Source: Nostoc sp. ATCC 53789 (GTDB lineage Bacteria; Cyanobacteriota; Cyanobacteriia; Cyanobacteriales; Nostocaceae). Taken from it: a DNA stretch of 64,000 bases. A program made the translations under genes and the position numbers. Positions within the stretch are counted from its first letter, which is position 1, and each line of letters starts with the position of its first letter. The stretch spans positions 3,576,501-3,640,500 of the forward strand of contig NZ_CP046703.1 of assembly GCF_009873495.1 (NCBI RefSeq), read 5' to 3'. The notes under the pieces were generated by a model that did no database searches, had not been told where the DNA came from, and was given only the letters and a program-made list of their open reading frames with translations. Positions 32,540-40,506 of this stretch are shown one piece after another.

Positions 32540-33370
32540 ATGACTTATAGCAATAATAGTAGAAGTCAATCAGATAGTGCCACCCTTGACTATGAAAAGA
32601 GCGTCTTCAATGTTGAAGGTGTGAAGGTTTTTTATGGGGGATTTCTGGCACTTTTAGATGTCTATCTCAAGATTCCTGAAAAACAAATTATTGCTTTTAT
32701 TGGGCCTTCAGGATGTGGTAAAAGCACCTTATTGCGTTGCTTCAACCGGATGAATGATTTAATCCCTGGAGCTAGGGTTGAGGGTAGACTGAATTATCGC
32801 GATCGCAATATTTACGATCCTAAGATAAATTCTGTCAAATTACGCCGCCAAGTCGGAATGGTTTTTCAAAGACCGAATCCTTTCCCCAAGTCAATATACG
32901 AAAATATTTCTTTTGGGCCGCGTTCTAACGGTTACAAAGGTAACATTGATGAATTGGTGGAAGATTCCCTCAGACGCGCTGCTATCTGGGATGAAGTCAA
33001 AGATAAACTCAAAGAGAAAGGTACTGCATTATCTGGCGGACAACAGCAACGACTTTGCATAGCCCGTGCGATCGCAATGAAGCCAGATGTATTATTGATG
33101 GATGAACCATGTTCTGCTCTCGACCCGATTTCTAGCCGCCAAGTAGAAGAACTCTGCTTAGAACTGAAGCAGCAATACACCATCATCATGGTGACACACA
33201 ATATGCAGCAAGCTTCCAGAGTGGCAGATTTCACAGCTTTCTTCAATACAGAAATTGACGAGTATGGCAAACGTCGCGGAAAATTAGTTGAGTTTAATCC
33301 AACAGCCCAGATGTTCAGTTCTCCTCAAACTAAAGAAGCTGAAGACTATATCAGTGGACGCTTCGGTTAA
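32540..33370 (+). CDS. pstB: Phosphate ABC transporter ATP-binding protein PstB
   Basis: 276 residues. Walker [11 protein letters not shown]-loop [16 protein letters not shown], signature LSGGQQQR and Walker B VLLMDEP, followed by SALDP and the switch His in MVTHNMQQ, are all intact. It powers phosphate uptake through PstCA. A ribosome site (AGGAG) precedes ATG 32540. The N-terminal 20 residues are a polar extension. It is the last gene of the pst cluster; no phoU follows. Confidence 0.95.
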   Translation: MTYSNNSRSQSDSATLDYEKSVFNVEGVKVFYGGFLALLDVYLKIPEKQIIAFIGPSGCGKSTLLRCFNRMNDLIPGARVEGRLNYRDRNIYDPKINSVKLRRQVGMVFQRPNPFPKSIYENISFGPRSNGYKGNIDELVEDSLRRAAIWDEVKDKLKEKGTALSGGQQQRLCIARAIAMKPDVLLMDEPCSALDPISSRQVEELCLELKQQYTIIMVTHNMQQASRVADFTAFFNTEIDEYGKRRGKLVEFNPTAQMFSSPQTKEAEDYISGRFG

Positions 33371-33616
33371 AAAGACATGACAACGCAAGGGGAAAGGCAA
33401 AAGCCAAGTTCAGTTGTGAGAGACTATAATTCCTTTACTCTTTAACCCTTTCCCTTTCATCTAAATCTAGTCAGCTCAACGCCCTGTTAAAAAATCCTTC
33501 TGTCTACTGAAATTTATATCGGTAAAACAATCTCCCAACTTTTGTAGTCGCTATTTTCGTACAAATTCCCGCTCCACTACAAGCCGAGACTAGGTAATAT
33601 ATATACATATATAACT

Positions 33617-33859
33617 ATGAATAAAAGGCATACAGTGGAAATTCAAGAATTAAAAGCATTGATTAAAGAAACTATGCGTGAAGTTCTGCAAGAAGAAAGA
33701 CTTCGCCTGTGCCAAATTTTGATTCCTTACATAAGTGATAATGAGCAACGCGAACTTGAAGCCGAATTTGGTGTACCTTCAGATGATACTGAGGATGAAG
33801 TAATTGATATGACCGATTGGGTAAGATATGGCAATAAAATTTCGCAAAAAAGCGATTAA
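33617..33859 (+). CDS. Putative antitoxin of a RelE/ParE-type pair
   Basis: An 80-residue acidic protein with an N-terminal helix (VEIQELKALIKETMREVLQEERLRL) and an acidic C-terminus (DTEDEVIDMTDWVRYG). Size, charge and the 32-base overlap with the following toxin-like frame fit a type II antitoxin, although the N-terminus matches no DNA-binding fold I can name with confidence. Its toxin partner is broken, so it may now be an orphan antitoxin that could still neutralise related toxins elsewhere (inference). Confidence 0.65.
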   Translation: MNKRHTVEIQELKALIKETMREVLQEERLRLCQILIPYISDNEQRELEAEFGVPSDDTEDEVIDMTDWVRYGNKISQKSD

Positions 33860-34109
33860 ATTTTTAGAAAAAGCAAATCCCGAAGATGTCGAAAATATTC
33901 GGGAGCAAATAAACCAAATTTTTATTGCTGTCGAAAACCAAGGCATTATCCCGTTTACAGAACTAGATATCAAAAAAATGAAAGGTGATTGGGAGTGATT
34001 TTACAGACTACGTATAGGTAAAAACAGAATTATTTTTACAGTAGATATTGATTCCAAAGACATCGAGATTTACGCCATTGGTGCAAGAGGAGATGTTTAT
34101 AATAAATAA
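33828..34109 (+). pseudogene. RelE/ParE-type toxin, broken by in-frame TGA
   Basis: From ATG 33828 the frame encodes MAIKFRKKAIKFLEKANPED and on to KKMKGDWE, then TGA at 33996-33998, then in the same frame FYRLRIGKNRIIFTVDID...IYAIGARGDVYNK and TAA at 34107. In RelE-family toxins this region reads GDWEGFYRLRIG.YRIIF, so the TGA stands exactly where a Gly codon (GGA) is expected. A single G-to-T change explains the break. The cut removes the beta strands that carry the active site, so the product should be inactive. Confidence 0.85.
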
Positions 34110-34224
34110 TTCGTAATTACTAATTTAATAACTGGAAATTAGCAAAGTAATTCTGCAAAATATACTGAGGCTTGACAGGACTAGATTGAAGTAATATTTC
34201 AGTTTAGTAGTTATACTGTGTATT

Positions 34225-34650
34225 ATGTTTAAGCCTCTGTCATTTGCTTTAGTTGCAGCTACCGTTTTAGTAGCATCAATCAATAATCCCAGTGCTACCT
34301 TAGCTAAAACTTGTGCTTCTAAGTGTGGGTCGCATCCAATTCAGTTTACACCTGGGCAACACATCCGAGTTGAAGTAATAAATAGCACGCCTAACATCAT
34401 CAAAATCCAAAAACCCTCTGGGACTGATGCAATTACCTTGAGTCCAGGGCAGAAACTAAGTTTAGAACAAATAGAGGGTACGGAGCCAAATACATCTCTG
34501 ATATTTTGGAGCGAAAAAGGTTTGTCATTACAAGCAATTGTCTCGAAACCTAACTTTGGCACATTGCGGCTGGAACTCCGTCCGACTTGGCGCTCTCCAG
34601 GCGATCGCTCTTTGTATATTATGGATGATGGTAGAATAAACGTGTTTTAG
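34225..34650 (+). CDS. Hypothetical secreted protein
   Basis: 141 residues with a clear Sec signal peptide (MFKPLSFALVAATVLVASIN, cleavage probably after ATLA near residue 27). The mature part starts KTCASKCGSHP, with two Cys that could pair, followed by a mainly beta domain (IRVEVINSTPNIIKIQKPSG). No known family is recognised. It lies between the toxin remnant and recJ and is probably transcribed alone. Confidence 0.7.
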   Translation: MFKPLSFALVAATVLVASINNPSATLAKTCASKCGSHPIQFTPGQHIRVEVINSTPNIIKIQKPSGTDAITLSPGQKLSLEQIEGTEPNTSLIFWSEKGLSLQAIVSKPNFGTLRLELRPTWRSPGDRSLYIMDDGRINVF

Positions 34651-34733
34651 ATAGCAAATTAATGTTATTAGTTATGAGTTAAGAAACAACTTTCAATTCA
34701 ACACTCATAACTAAGTAAATTCTAACTTGTATT

Positions 34734-36872
34734 GTGCTAGACCGACCTGTATCTGAATTCTCAAAACCTACCAGGCGCTTACCTAATCAGCGCTGGCAAA
34801 TTTATCCACAAAAACCAGAATTTGCCCAAAAACTGGCGGTTTTGATTAATGTTTCACCCATTATCAGCCAGTTGTTGATTAATCGGGGTATGGAAACGCC
34901 AGAACAAGCACAAGCATTTTTAAATCCAGAGTCTTTAGTCTTACCTTCGCCGTTAGAAGATTTCCCAGATTTGGCGATTAGTTTGGAGTTGTTGCAAAAT
35001 GCGATCGCTTCTCAAACAAAAATTGCTATTTGTGGTGACTACGATGCTGATGGGATGACCAGCACGGCTCTACTTTTGCGTAGTCTCCGCACTTTAGGCG
35101 CACAGGTAGATTATGCTATTCCCAGCCGGATGCACGAAGGCTACGGTATTAATAAACGCATAGTTGAAGAATTTCACAGTGAAGGTGTAGGATTAATTCT
35201 GACTGTAGATAATGGCATCTCTGCGTTTGAACCAGTCGCTAGAGCTAGAGAACTTGGTCTTGCAGTGATTATCACCGATCACCACGATATCCCCCAAAAA
35301 TTACCGCCAGCTAATGCTATCCTCAACCCTAAACTAATAGCCGAATCGTCACCCTATAGGGGTGTTGCTGGTGTTGGTGTTGCCTATATTTTGGCAGTGT
35401 CTTTAGCACAACAGCTAGGCGAGACGAAGGGATTAATCCAGCCGATGCTAGCACTGTTTACACTAGGAACGATCGCAGATTTAGCTCCCTTAACTGGCGT
35501 AAATCGCCGTTGGGTGAAACGTGGTTTACAGCATTTACCCAAATCCAACTTAGCTGGGATACAGGCGTTAATTCAGGTAGGCGGTGTGCAAGCGAGGGGA
35601 GAGGAGAGAGCAGGGGAGCAGGGGAGCAGGGGAGCAGGGGAGGAAATTGCCAATACTTCGACTTCGCTCAGTACAAGTCCAAAATCCAAAGTCCAAAATC
35701 CAAAATCGCTCAAGCCTGAAGATATCGGGTTTCGCCTGGGGCCACGAATTAATGCTATCGGTCGGATTGGTAATCCCCAGACTGTGATTGAATTGCTGAC
35801 TACAGATGATATGGGGGTGGCGCTGGAAAGAGCAATGCAGTGCGAACAAATCAACGCTTCTCGCCAGGAAATGTGTCAGCAAATTGAACAAGAAGCGATC
35901 GCTTATGTAGAAGCAGAATTTGTTACATCTCTACAACAAGATCGTGTATTAATTGTTGTTCAACCTAATTGGCATCACGGCGTTATTGGGATTGTCGCCT
36001 CCCGCTTGGTAGAACGCTACGGTGTTCCTGTATTCATCGGTACTTATGAGGATGGGGAACATATACGCGGTTCTGCACGCTCAATTCCAGAGTTTAATGT
36101 GTTTGAAGCTTTGGAATATTGCCACGATTTACTAGGGAAATATGGCGGACACAAAGCCGCCGGGGGATTCTCTCTACCAGCAGAGAATTTACAGATGGTG
36201 CGATCGCGTTTGATTGAGTTTGCTAACCAGTGTCTTGAACCCCAGCATCTCAAGCCTCTGCTCAAAATTGATGCCGAAGTCAACCTCGATCAGATCAATC
36301 AGCAGCTTTACCAACAGCTTAATGCTCTACATCCTTGCGGTATGGACAACCCCGATCCAGTTTTTTGGACAGCTAATGTTCAAGTGGTTGAGCAAAAAAT
36401 CGTTGGTAAGGGTCACATCAAACTGACAATTGCCCAAACTATTGATAATCAGGAGTACAGAATTAAAGCGATCGCTTGGCGTTGGGGCGACTACTTCCGC
36501 TTACCGCCGCGAGTGGATGTAGCTTACAAACTGCGAGAAAATTATTTTAACGGCAACACCACCATCGAGCTAGAGTTAATCGGTGTTAGACTGCCAATTC
36601 AGATTCAACAATTTTTTGCTTCTTCACCTATCCAGTCAAGCACCACCTTTGAGTACAACCAGCGACAATATACTTGTGGTTTTTATAAAAACGGTATTGA
36701 AGCAGAATTAAGAATTAAAAATTCTGAAGGCAAAGTCTTAGCCATGCAGCCAGGACATATAATCGGTTTACTTGGTACTAATCGTCAAAACGCTAAAGAA
36801 GTTGATATTTCTCAGCCACAGTATGACAGTATTATTCAAGCTGCACTTCAAGCGTTGTCAGTTAAGAGTTAG
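34734..36872 (+). CDS. recJ: Single-stranded-DNA-specific exonuclease RecJ
   Basis: 712 residues starting at GTG 34734. DHH-family motifs are present: GDYDADGMTSTALL (motif I), DNGISA, ITDHHDIP with Asp182-His183-His184, and the DHHA1 part GLLGKYGGHKAAGGFS. RecJ degrades single-stranded DNA 5' to 3' in recombination and repair. Between VGGVQA and SLKPEDIGFRLGPRINAIGRIG lies an insertion of about 40 residues encoded by a G-rich tandem repeat and a second repeat type (PKSKVQNPKS). It falls between the motif IV region and the conserved GPRINA block and keeps the frame, so the enzyme may still fold. Confidence 0.92.
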   Translation: MLDRPVSEFSKPTRRLPNQRWQIYPQKPEFAQKLAVLINVSPIISQLLINRGMETPEQAQAFLNPESLVLPSPLEDFPDLAISLELLQNAIASQTKIAICGDYDADGMTSTALLLRSLRTLGAQVDYAIPSRMHEGYGINKRIVEEFHSEGVGLILTVDNGISAFEPVARARELGLAVIITDHHDIPQKLPPANAILNPKLIAESSPYRGVAGVGVAYILAVSLAQQLGETKGLIQPMLALFTLGTIADLAPLTGVNRRWVKRGLQHLPKSNLAGIQALIQVGGVQARGEERAGEQGSRGAGEEIANTSTSLSTSPKSKVQNPKSLKPEDIGFRLGPRINAIGRIGNPQTVIELLTTDDMGVALERAMQCEQINASRQEMCQQIEQEAIAYVEAEFVTSLQQDRVLIVVQPNWHHGVIGIVASRLVERYGVPVFIGTYEDGEHIRGSARSIPEFNVFEALEYCHDLLGKYGGHKAAGGFSLPAENLQMVRSRLIEFANQCLEPQHLKPLLKIDAEVNLDQINQQLYQQLNALHPCGMDNPDPVFWTANVQVVEQKIVGKGHIKLTIAQTIDNQEYRIKAIAWRWGDYFRLPPRVDVAYKLRENYFNGNTTIELELIGVRLPIQIQQFFASSPIQSSTTFEYNQRQYTCGFYKNGIEAELRIKNSEGKVLAMQPGHIIGLLGTNRQNAKEVDISQPQYDSIIQAALQALSVKS
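35593..35712 (+). repeat. Repeat insertion inside recJ
   Basis: Units of GGGGAGCAGGGGAGCAGG (35601-35640) are followed by a TCCAAAATCCAAAGTCCAAA-type repeat (35680-35708). Both types occur outside genes elsewhere in the window (for example near 56490-56525), which shows that the tract is a repeat and not native recJ sequence. Confidence 0.8.
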
Positions 36873-36912
36873 AAGTTCTTTATTAACTTATTGCTTCTGA
36901 GTGTGATACTGT

Positions 36913-37004
36913 GAGTGCTGATTTATGAGTTATGAGTTATGAGTTGAGAATAAAATTTAATTACTCACTCCTAACTCCTCACCCCTAACTCTTAATCAGC
37001 ACTC
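36913..37004. terminator. Inverted repeat between convergent recJ and psb30
   Basis: Arms GAGTGCTGATT (36913-36923) and AATCAGCACTC (36994-37004) are perfect inverted copies around a TGAGTTA/TAACTC repeat core, itself partly self-complementary. Placed between two convergent genes, it could end transcription from both sides. Confidence 0.5.
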
Positions 37005-37011
37005 AGAAATC

Positions 37012-37155
37012 TTATAGGTTGCCGTTGCGAAATGCCAACAAAAAGATTACTACTGGGCCAGCAATCACAATTAGCGCCACGGACAGCAATTGGAAAATAA
37101 CTTCCCAATTGATACTGGTAAAAGCGTTAAACAAGTCAGATACAGCGTCAAACAT
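37012..37155 (-). CDS. psb30: Photosystem II protein Psb30 (Ycf12)
   Basis: A 47-residue protein: N-terminal [20 protein letters not shown], then a single membrane helix [20 protein letters not shown] and the end AFRNGNL. This is the Psb30/Ycf12 pattern (INWEVI.QL...IAGPVVI.LLA.R.GNL). Psb30 is a peripheral single-helix subunit of photosystem II that stabilises the complex in strong light. A strong ribosome site (GGAGGAGAAAGGG) lies upstream of the ATG at 37155. The gene is short enough to be missed by automated calling. Confidence 0.9.
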   Translation of the reverse strand: MFDAVSDLFNAFTSINWEVIFQLLSVALIVIAGPVVIFLLAFRNGNL

Positions 37156-37379
37156 TTTTCCCTTTCTCCTCCCAATTGTCTTAAAAAATTCAATAACTTA
37201 ATTACAAAACCCGCAATCGATCATATCTGTCTATGGCCTATTGGATTTAATTTACTTAACAAAATTATAAGAAAAGACATAAAAACGTAAAATAGGGGCA
37301 TTGGGCATTGTTTATTCTCCCTATTCCCTATTCCCTATTCCCTATTCCCCATTCCCCATTCCCCACTCCCTAATTCAAA

Positions 37380-37730
37380 ATGGCAACTTGGCAATGTGTA
37401 AAACAATGTGGAGCCTGCTGTAATCTTGATCCAGCAGATCGTCCAGATTTGGATGAGTATCTCTCTCCACCAGAACTAGAACTCTACCTCAGCATGGTAG
37501 GCGAAGGCGGATGGTGCGTTAATTTCGACCATACCACGCGCGAATGTCGCATCTACTCAGATCGTCCTCGTTTCTGCCGCGTGGAATCAGAAGTTTTTCA
37601 AGATATGTATGGGGTTGAACCTGAAGAAGTCAACGATTTTGCTATAGACTGCTGTCGCCAGCAAATAGAAGGAGTATATGGCGATCGCAGCTTAGAAATA
37701 CTACGCTTCGATAAAGCTATTGGGCTGTAA
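37380..37730 (+). CDS. YkgJ-family cysteine cluster protein
   Basis: 116 residues with the cysteine cluster pattern CVKQCGACCNL near the N-terminus, then WCVNFD, RECRIYSDRPRFCRVE and AIDCCRQQ, giving at least nine Cys. This is the YkgJ/UPF0153 family, believed to bind zinc or iron-sulfur clusters. The role in cyanobacteria is unknown; closeness to psb30 (divergent, about 225 bases) is only suggestive. A C-rich run of CCCTATT and CCCCATT repeats sits right before the start, so no ordinary ribosome site is visible. Confidence 0.85.
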   Translation: MATWQCVKQCGACCNLDPADRPDLDEYLSPPELELYLSMVGEGGWCVNFDHTTRECRIYSDRPRFCRVESEVFQDMYGVEPEEVNDFAIDCCRQQIEGVYGDRSLEILRFDKAIGL

Positions 37731-37733
37731 CCT

Positions 37734-37866
37734 GGATTTCTCACAAGTGAGAAATCCAAGGAGTGTGGGAGGTGTGGGAGGATGGGGAAGAAGTTTTACC
37801 CCCCACACTCCCCACACTCCCCACACTCTTCTTCCCTCTCTGCCTACACTATGCGTGAGAAATCCG
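37734..37866. repeat. Palindrome plus GTGGGG/CCCCAC inverted repeat
   Basis: It starts with a perfect palindrome, GGATTTCTCAC AA GTGAGAAATCC (37734-37757). A G-rich GAGTGTGGGAGG tract follows, then its C-rich inverted copy (CCCCACACTC units), and it ends with another GTGAGAAATCCGGG. Such a structure can form a long hairpin and could terminate the cysteine-cluster gene. Confidence 0.65.
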
Positions 37867-38000
37867 GGTGTAAGGAGGATCTTAGGACACAAAAACACCC
37901 CATAATTTTTTTGTCTCCATTTATGTAGTTGCAATTTATTACAACAATCTGAGAATATGATAGAAATATGAAAATAATCTAGCAACCAAAACTACTGCTT

Positions 38001-38432
38001 GTGAAACTTGACTCTGCACCTTTGGAGATTTCTGGCATAGCTCAGACTGAAATCGAGCTAGAACTGAAAGATAGCACTGATTTTAACTTAACTCCTGCGA
38101 TCGCCCAGCAAGTTCAGCCTGTAGTTGCCGATAGTCCTCCAAAGCAGCAATCAGTGTTAGTAGTTTTTGGCACAACTTTTGTAACCATTTTTCTAGCAGA
38201 AATTGGAGATAAGACTCAGCTATCCACCCTATTAATGAGTGCAGAATCTCATTCGCCTTGGGTGGTATTTCTCGGATCGGCAGCGGCGCTGATAACCACG
38301 AGCTTATTAGGTGTACTTTTAGGTAGTTGGATGGCTAACCGACTCAGCCCAAAAACTGTAGAAAAATCAGCAGGTGTGATGTTGTTGGTAATTTCCCTAA
38401 TGCTGTTTTGGGATGTATTTATTGGTCATTAG
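38001..38432 (+). CDS. TMEM165/GDT1-family half-size transporter, subunit 1
   Basis: 143 residues. A polar N-terminal part of about 50 residues precedes three membrane helices. The family motif E-x-G-D-K-T/S is present once (FLAEIGDKTQLSTLL). Full-size GDT1 proteins carry two such motifs in one chain; here each is on its own gene, the second being 38515-38817. Cyanobacterial members export Mn2+ (or Ca2+) from the cytoplasm. A two-gene hemi-exchanger of this kind has been described in cyanobacteria, so this product should form a heterodimer with its neighbour. The start codon is probably the GTG at 38001. Confidence 0.88.
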   Translation: MKLDSAPLEISGIAQTEIELELKDSTDFNLTPAIAQQVQPVVADSPPKQQSVLVVFGTTFVTIFLAEIGDKTQLSTLLMSAESHSPWVVFLGSAAALITTSLLGVLLGSWMANRLSPKTVEKSAGVMLLVISLMLFWDVFIGH

Positions 38433-38466
38433 TCATTAGTCATTTGTCATTTGTCATTTGTCATTG
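38430..38466. repeat. 7-bp tandem repeat (GTCATTA/GTCATTT)
   Basis: Five units of the 7-bp word GTCATTA/T are repeated head to tail between the two GDT1 half genes, a typical cyanobacterial short tandem repeat. A related tract is at 55966-56042. Confidence 0.8.
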
Positions 38467-38514
38467 GAGAAACTCCCATTCCCCATTCCCCATTCCCCAT
38501 TACCCCTAAATAAT

Positions 38515-38817
38515 ATGGATTGGCATCTTTTAGGACTGAGCTTTATTACAGTTTTTTTATCAGAATTGGGTGACAAAAGTCAGCTAGCTGCGATCGCACT
38601 TTCAGGGCGTTCTAACTCTCCACGCGCGGTATTTTTTGGTGCAGCAGGCGCATTGCTGTTGACTAGCTTGTTGGGAGCATTAGCAGGGGGAGCAGTAGCC
38701 GAATTATTACCTACACGTTTGTTAAAAGCGATCGCTGCGATCGGATTTGCCATCCTTGCTGCACGCCTGCTGTTATTTAACAACGAACCATCGGCGGATT
38801 CTGAAGAAACACCTTAG
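38515..38817 (+). CDS. TMEM165/GDT1-family half-size transporter, subunit 2
   Basis: 100 residues from ATG 38515 (MDWHLLGLSFITVFLSELGDKSQ). The upstream extension to 38458 is repeat sequence and is rejected. Three membrane helices and one ELGDKS motif are visible. With the previous gene it supplies the two halves of a GDT1-type cation exporter, probably for Mn2+. The C-terminus is a short acidic tail. The 82-base gap holds tandem repeats, yet same strand and matching halves argue for one transcript. Confidence 0.88.
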   Translation: MDWHLLGLSFITVFLSELGDKSQLAAIALSGRSNSPRAVFFGAAGALLLTSLLGALAGGAVAELLPTRLLKAIAAIGFAILAARLLLFNNEPSADSEETP

Positions 38818-38819
38818 AG

Positions 38820-39033
38820 AAGAATTCAGAATTCAGAATCCAGGAATCAGAATTTATTCTTTGTGGGCTATTGGAACCCGCCAAAGCTTTAAACTATATC
38901 ACTCAGTACTTCTCTAGGAGACGCTGACCGTAGCTTGCCTACGGCACGTTCGCGGAGCGTGCCGTAGGCAAGTGGTACGACAAACTCAGTAACCATCGTA
39001 CTCCTGAATTCTGACTCCTGAGTTCTGAATTCT
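38820..39033. repeat. Composite inverted repeat island 3
   Basis: Outer arms AGAATTCAGAATTCAGAAT and CTCCTGAGTTCTGAATTCT are inverted copies. The core has a perfect 15-bp hairpin, CTTGCCTACGGCACG (38934-38948) with CGTGCCGTAGGCAAG (38958-38972). The same arm and core words occur in islands 1 and 2. Confidence 0.7.
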
Positions 39034-39036
39034 TCT

Positions 39037-39963
39037 TTACAAAAGTTCCCAAGCTGTTCCTTTGTAGCCGTATTGGAAAATTTCGGGATGCAAAATTTCA
39101 GCCAAAATTTCGAGAGAATCTACCAGTCGTGGCCCTGGACGATTAAAGTAAGAATTGCCATCAGTGATGTAAACCCTACCAGCTTGCGTAGCGTGTAGTT
39201 TTTCCCACTCTGGACGTTTAGTTAACAATTTGGCTTCTTGGCGAGTGCGATTTAAATCAAAGCCACAAGGCATAAAAACAATGACATCTGGATTAGTTGT
39301 TAATAGTGTTTCCCACGGCAAGATAGGAGAAGGCTGACCTGTATAACAAAATAGAGACTGTCCTCCTGCCAAGTTAACTAATTCAGGAATCCAATTGGCG
39401 GCAACCATTAAAGGATCAGTCCACTCAATACATGCAACAGTAGGCTGTTCATTTAAAGAAAGTCCTTGGATTCTTTGCTGACAAATTTTGACGCGAGCTT
39501 CTAAATTTTCTAAGACTTTTACCGAATCTACCTCGAAGGCGTTACCGACTCGCTCAATATCAGCCCAAATATCTTGGAGAATATTGGGTTGTAAAGAAAT
39601 AATCTGCGGTTTACTGTCAATGAGTGTAGCAACTGCCTTTTCAACTTCGTGTAAGCTGACAGCGCAAACATCACACTGGTCTTGAGTGAGAATGTGAGTA
39701 GGCTGCAACCGCTCTAAAACATCAGTTTTTATTTCATAAATACTGAGAGCAGATTGTAATAAATCGTTCACCTCATCGTTAATTTGGCTGCTGGAGGCAT
39801 TGGAGTCTAAGCGTGCTTGGGTACAAACGGGGCGATCGAGGATTTCTGGAGGGTAATCGCATTCGTGCGATCGCCCCACAATAGCATTAACCAATCCTAG
39901 TGCCGCTAAAATCTCTGTTCCACCGGGAATTAGGGAAACAATTCTCACATTACTAACCGTCAT
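39037..39963 (-). CDS. BtuF-like cobalamin/metallophore-binding protein
   Basis: 308 residues with the periplasmic-binding fold of the BtuF/helical-backbone class: RIVSLIPGGTEILAALGLVNAIVGRSHECDYP at the N-terminus, THILTQDQCDVCAVS, and NPDVIVFMPCGFDLNRT. No signal peptide or lipobox is visible from the ATG at 39963, so the protein may be cytoplasmic, as in some cobalamin-binding relatives. No permease or ATPase gene is next to it. A role in cobalamin handling is inferred from the family only. Confidence 0.78.
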   Translation of the reverse strand: MTVSNVRIVSLIPGGTEILAALGLVNAIVGRSHECDYPPEILDRPVCTQARLDSNASSSQINDEVNDLLQSALSIYEIKTDVLERLQPTHILTQDQCDVCAVSLHEVEKAVATLIDSKPQIISLQPNILQDIWADIERVGNAFEVDSVKVLENLEARVKICQQRIQGLSLNEQPTVACIEWTDPLMVAANWIPELVNLAGGQSLFCYTGQPSPILPWETLLTTNPDVIVFMPCGFDLNRTRQEAKLLTKRPEWEKLHATQAGRVYITDGNSYFNRPGPRLVDSLEILAEILHPEIFQYGYKGTAWELL

Positions 39964-40506
39964 CGCTCCACCTCCATAAAAGCTCGCATTACCTTAATAT
40001 TCTCAAAATTTTAGTCATTAAGTATCTTTCTCTAGGGGAATCAACTGTGTTTTGGTAATCATATTGATTATCTGTGAAGTTGCTCCAGAACTTAGGGCTT
40101 ATGCCCATTGCCTCAGCAAGCTTGATTTTGTACAGTTCCAAAAAAATGAATTAACATTAACACTAACCAACAAATTGGCTTACAGCCCTTTTCAAGTAAT
40201 TAAACTACACCACTTCCTACTTCCCAAATCAAAACACTATACTACTTAATATTTGAGTGAAATTACTTGATAGTAGAATTCCTGTAAATGCTAATTATCC
40301 CCTGGCAAAAATTACTGGCATGAAGTAATAAAAGTGATTAGCAAAATATAGTTTGGAACTCGTTATCCAGAATCAGAAAAATTTGATTATAAAAAATATA
40401 CTTTCCGGTTATGAAAAAGCATACCAAGTAATTGTAGTTATACAAAGACGGTTCTACTTTTTGCGTAGAACTGGAAAGCAAAATTATTTCTTCTTGAGGT
40501 CAAGTA
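39964..40506. other. Intergenic region without recognised gene
   Basis: About 540 AT-rich bases upstream of the kinase at 40507. A 65-codon frame at 40052-40249 has no ribosome site or recognisable domain and was not accepted. The end holds a GAGGT ribosome site for the kinase. Nothing else was seen. Confidence 0.6.

Noticed and set aside
35568..35891. Minus-strand frames within recJ
   Set aside because: They result from the repeat insertion read on the other strand (APLLPCSPAL-type words) and lack ribosome sites.
37019..37290. Two plus-strand frames over the psb30 region
   Set aside because: They are shadows of psb30 on the minus strand, start at TTG and have no family match.
40052..40249. 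65-codon frame in the region before the hybrid kinase
   Set aside because: No ribosome site, no recognisable domain, and AT-rich composition like the surrounding non-coding DNA.
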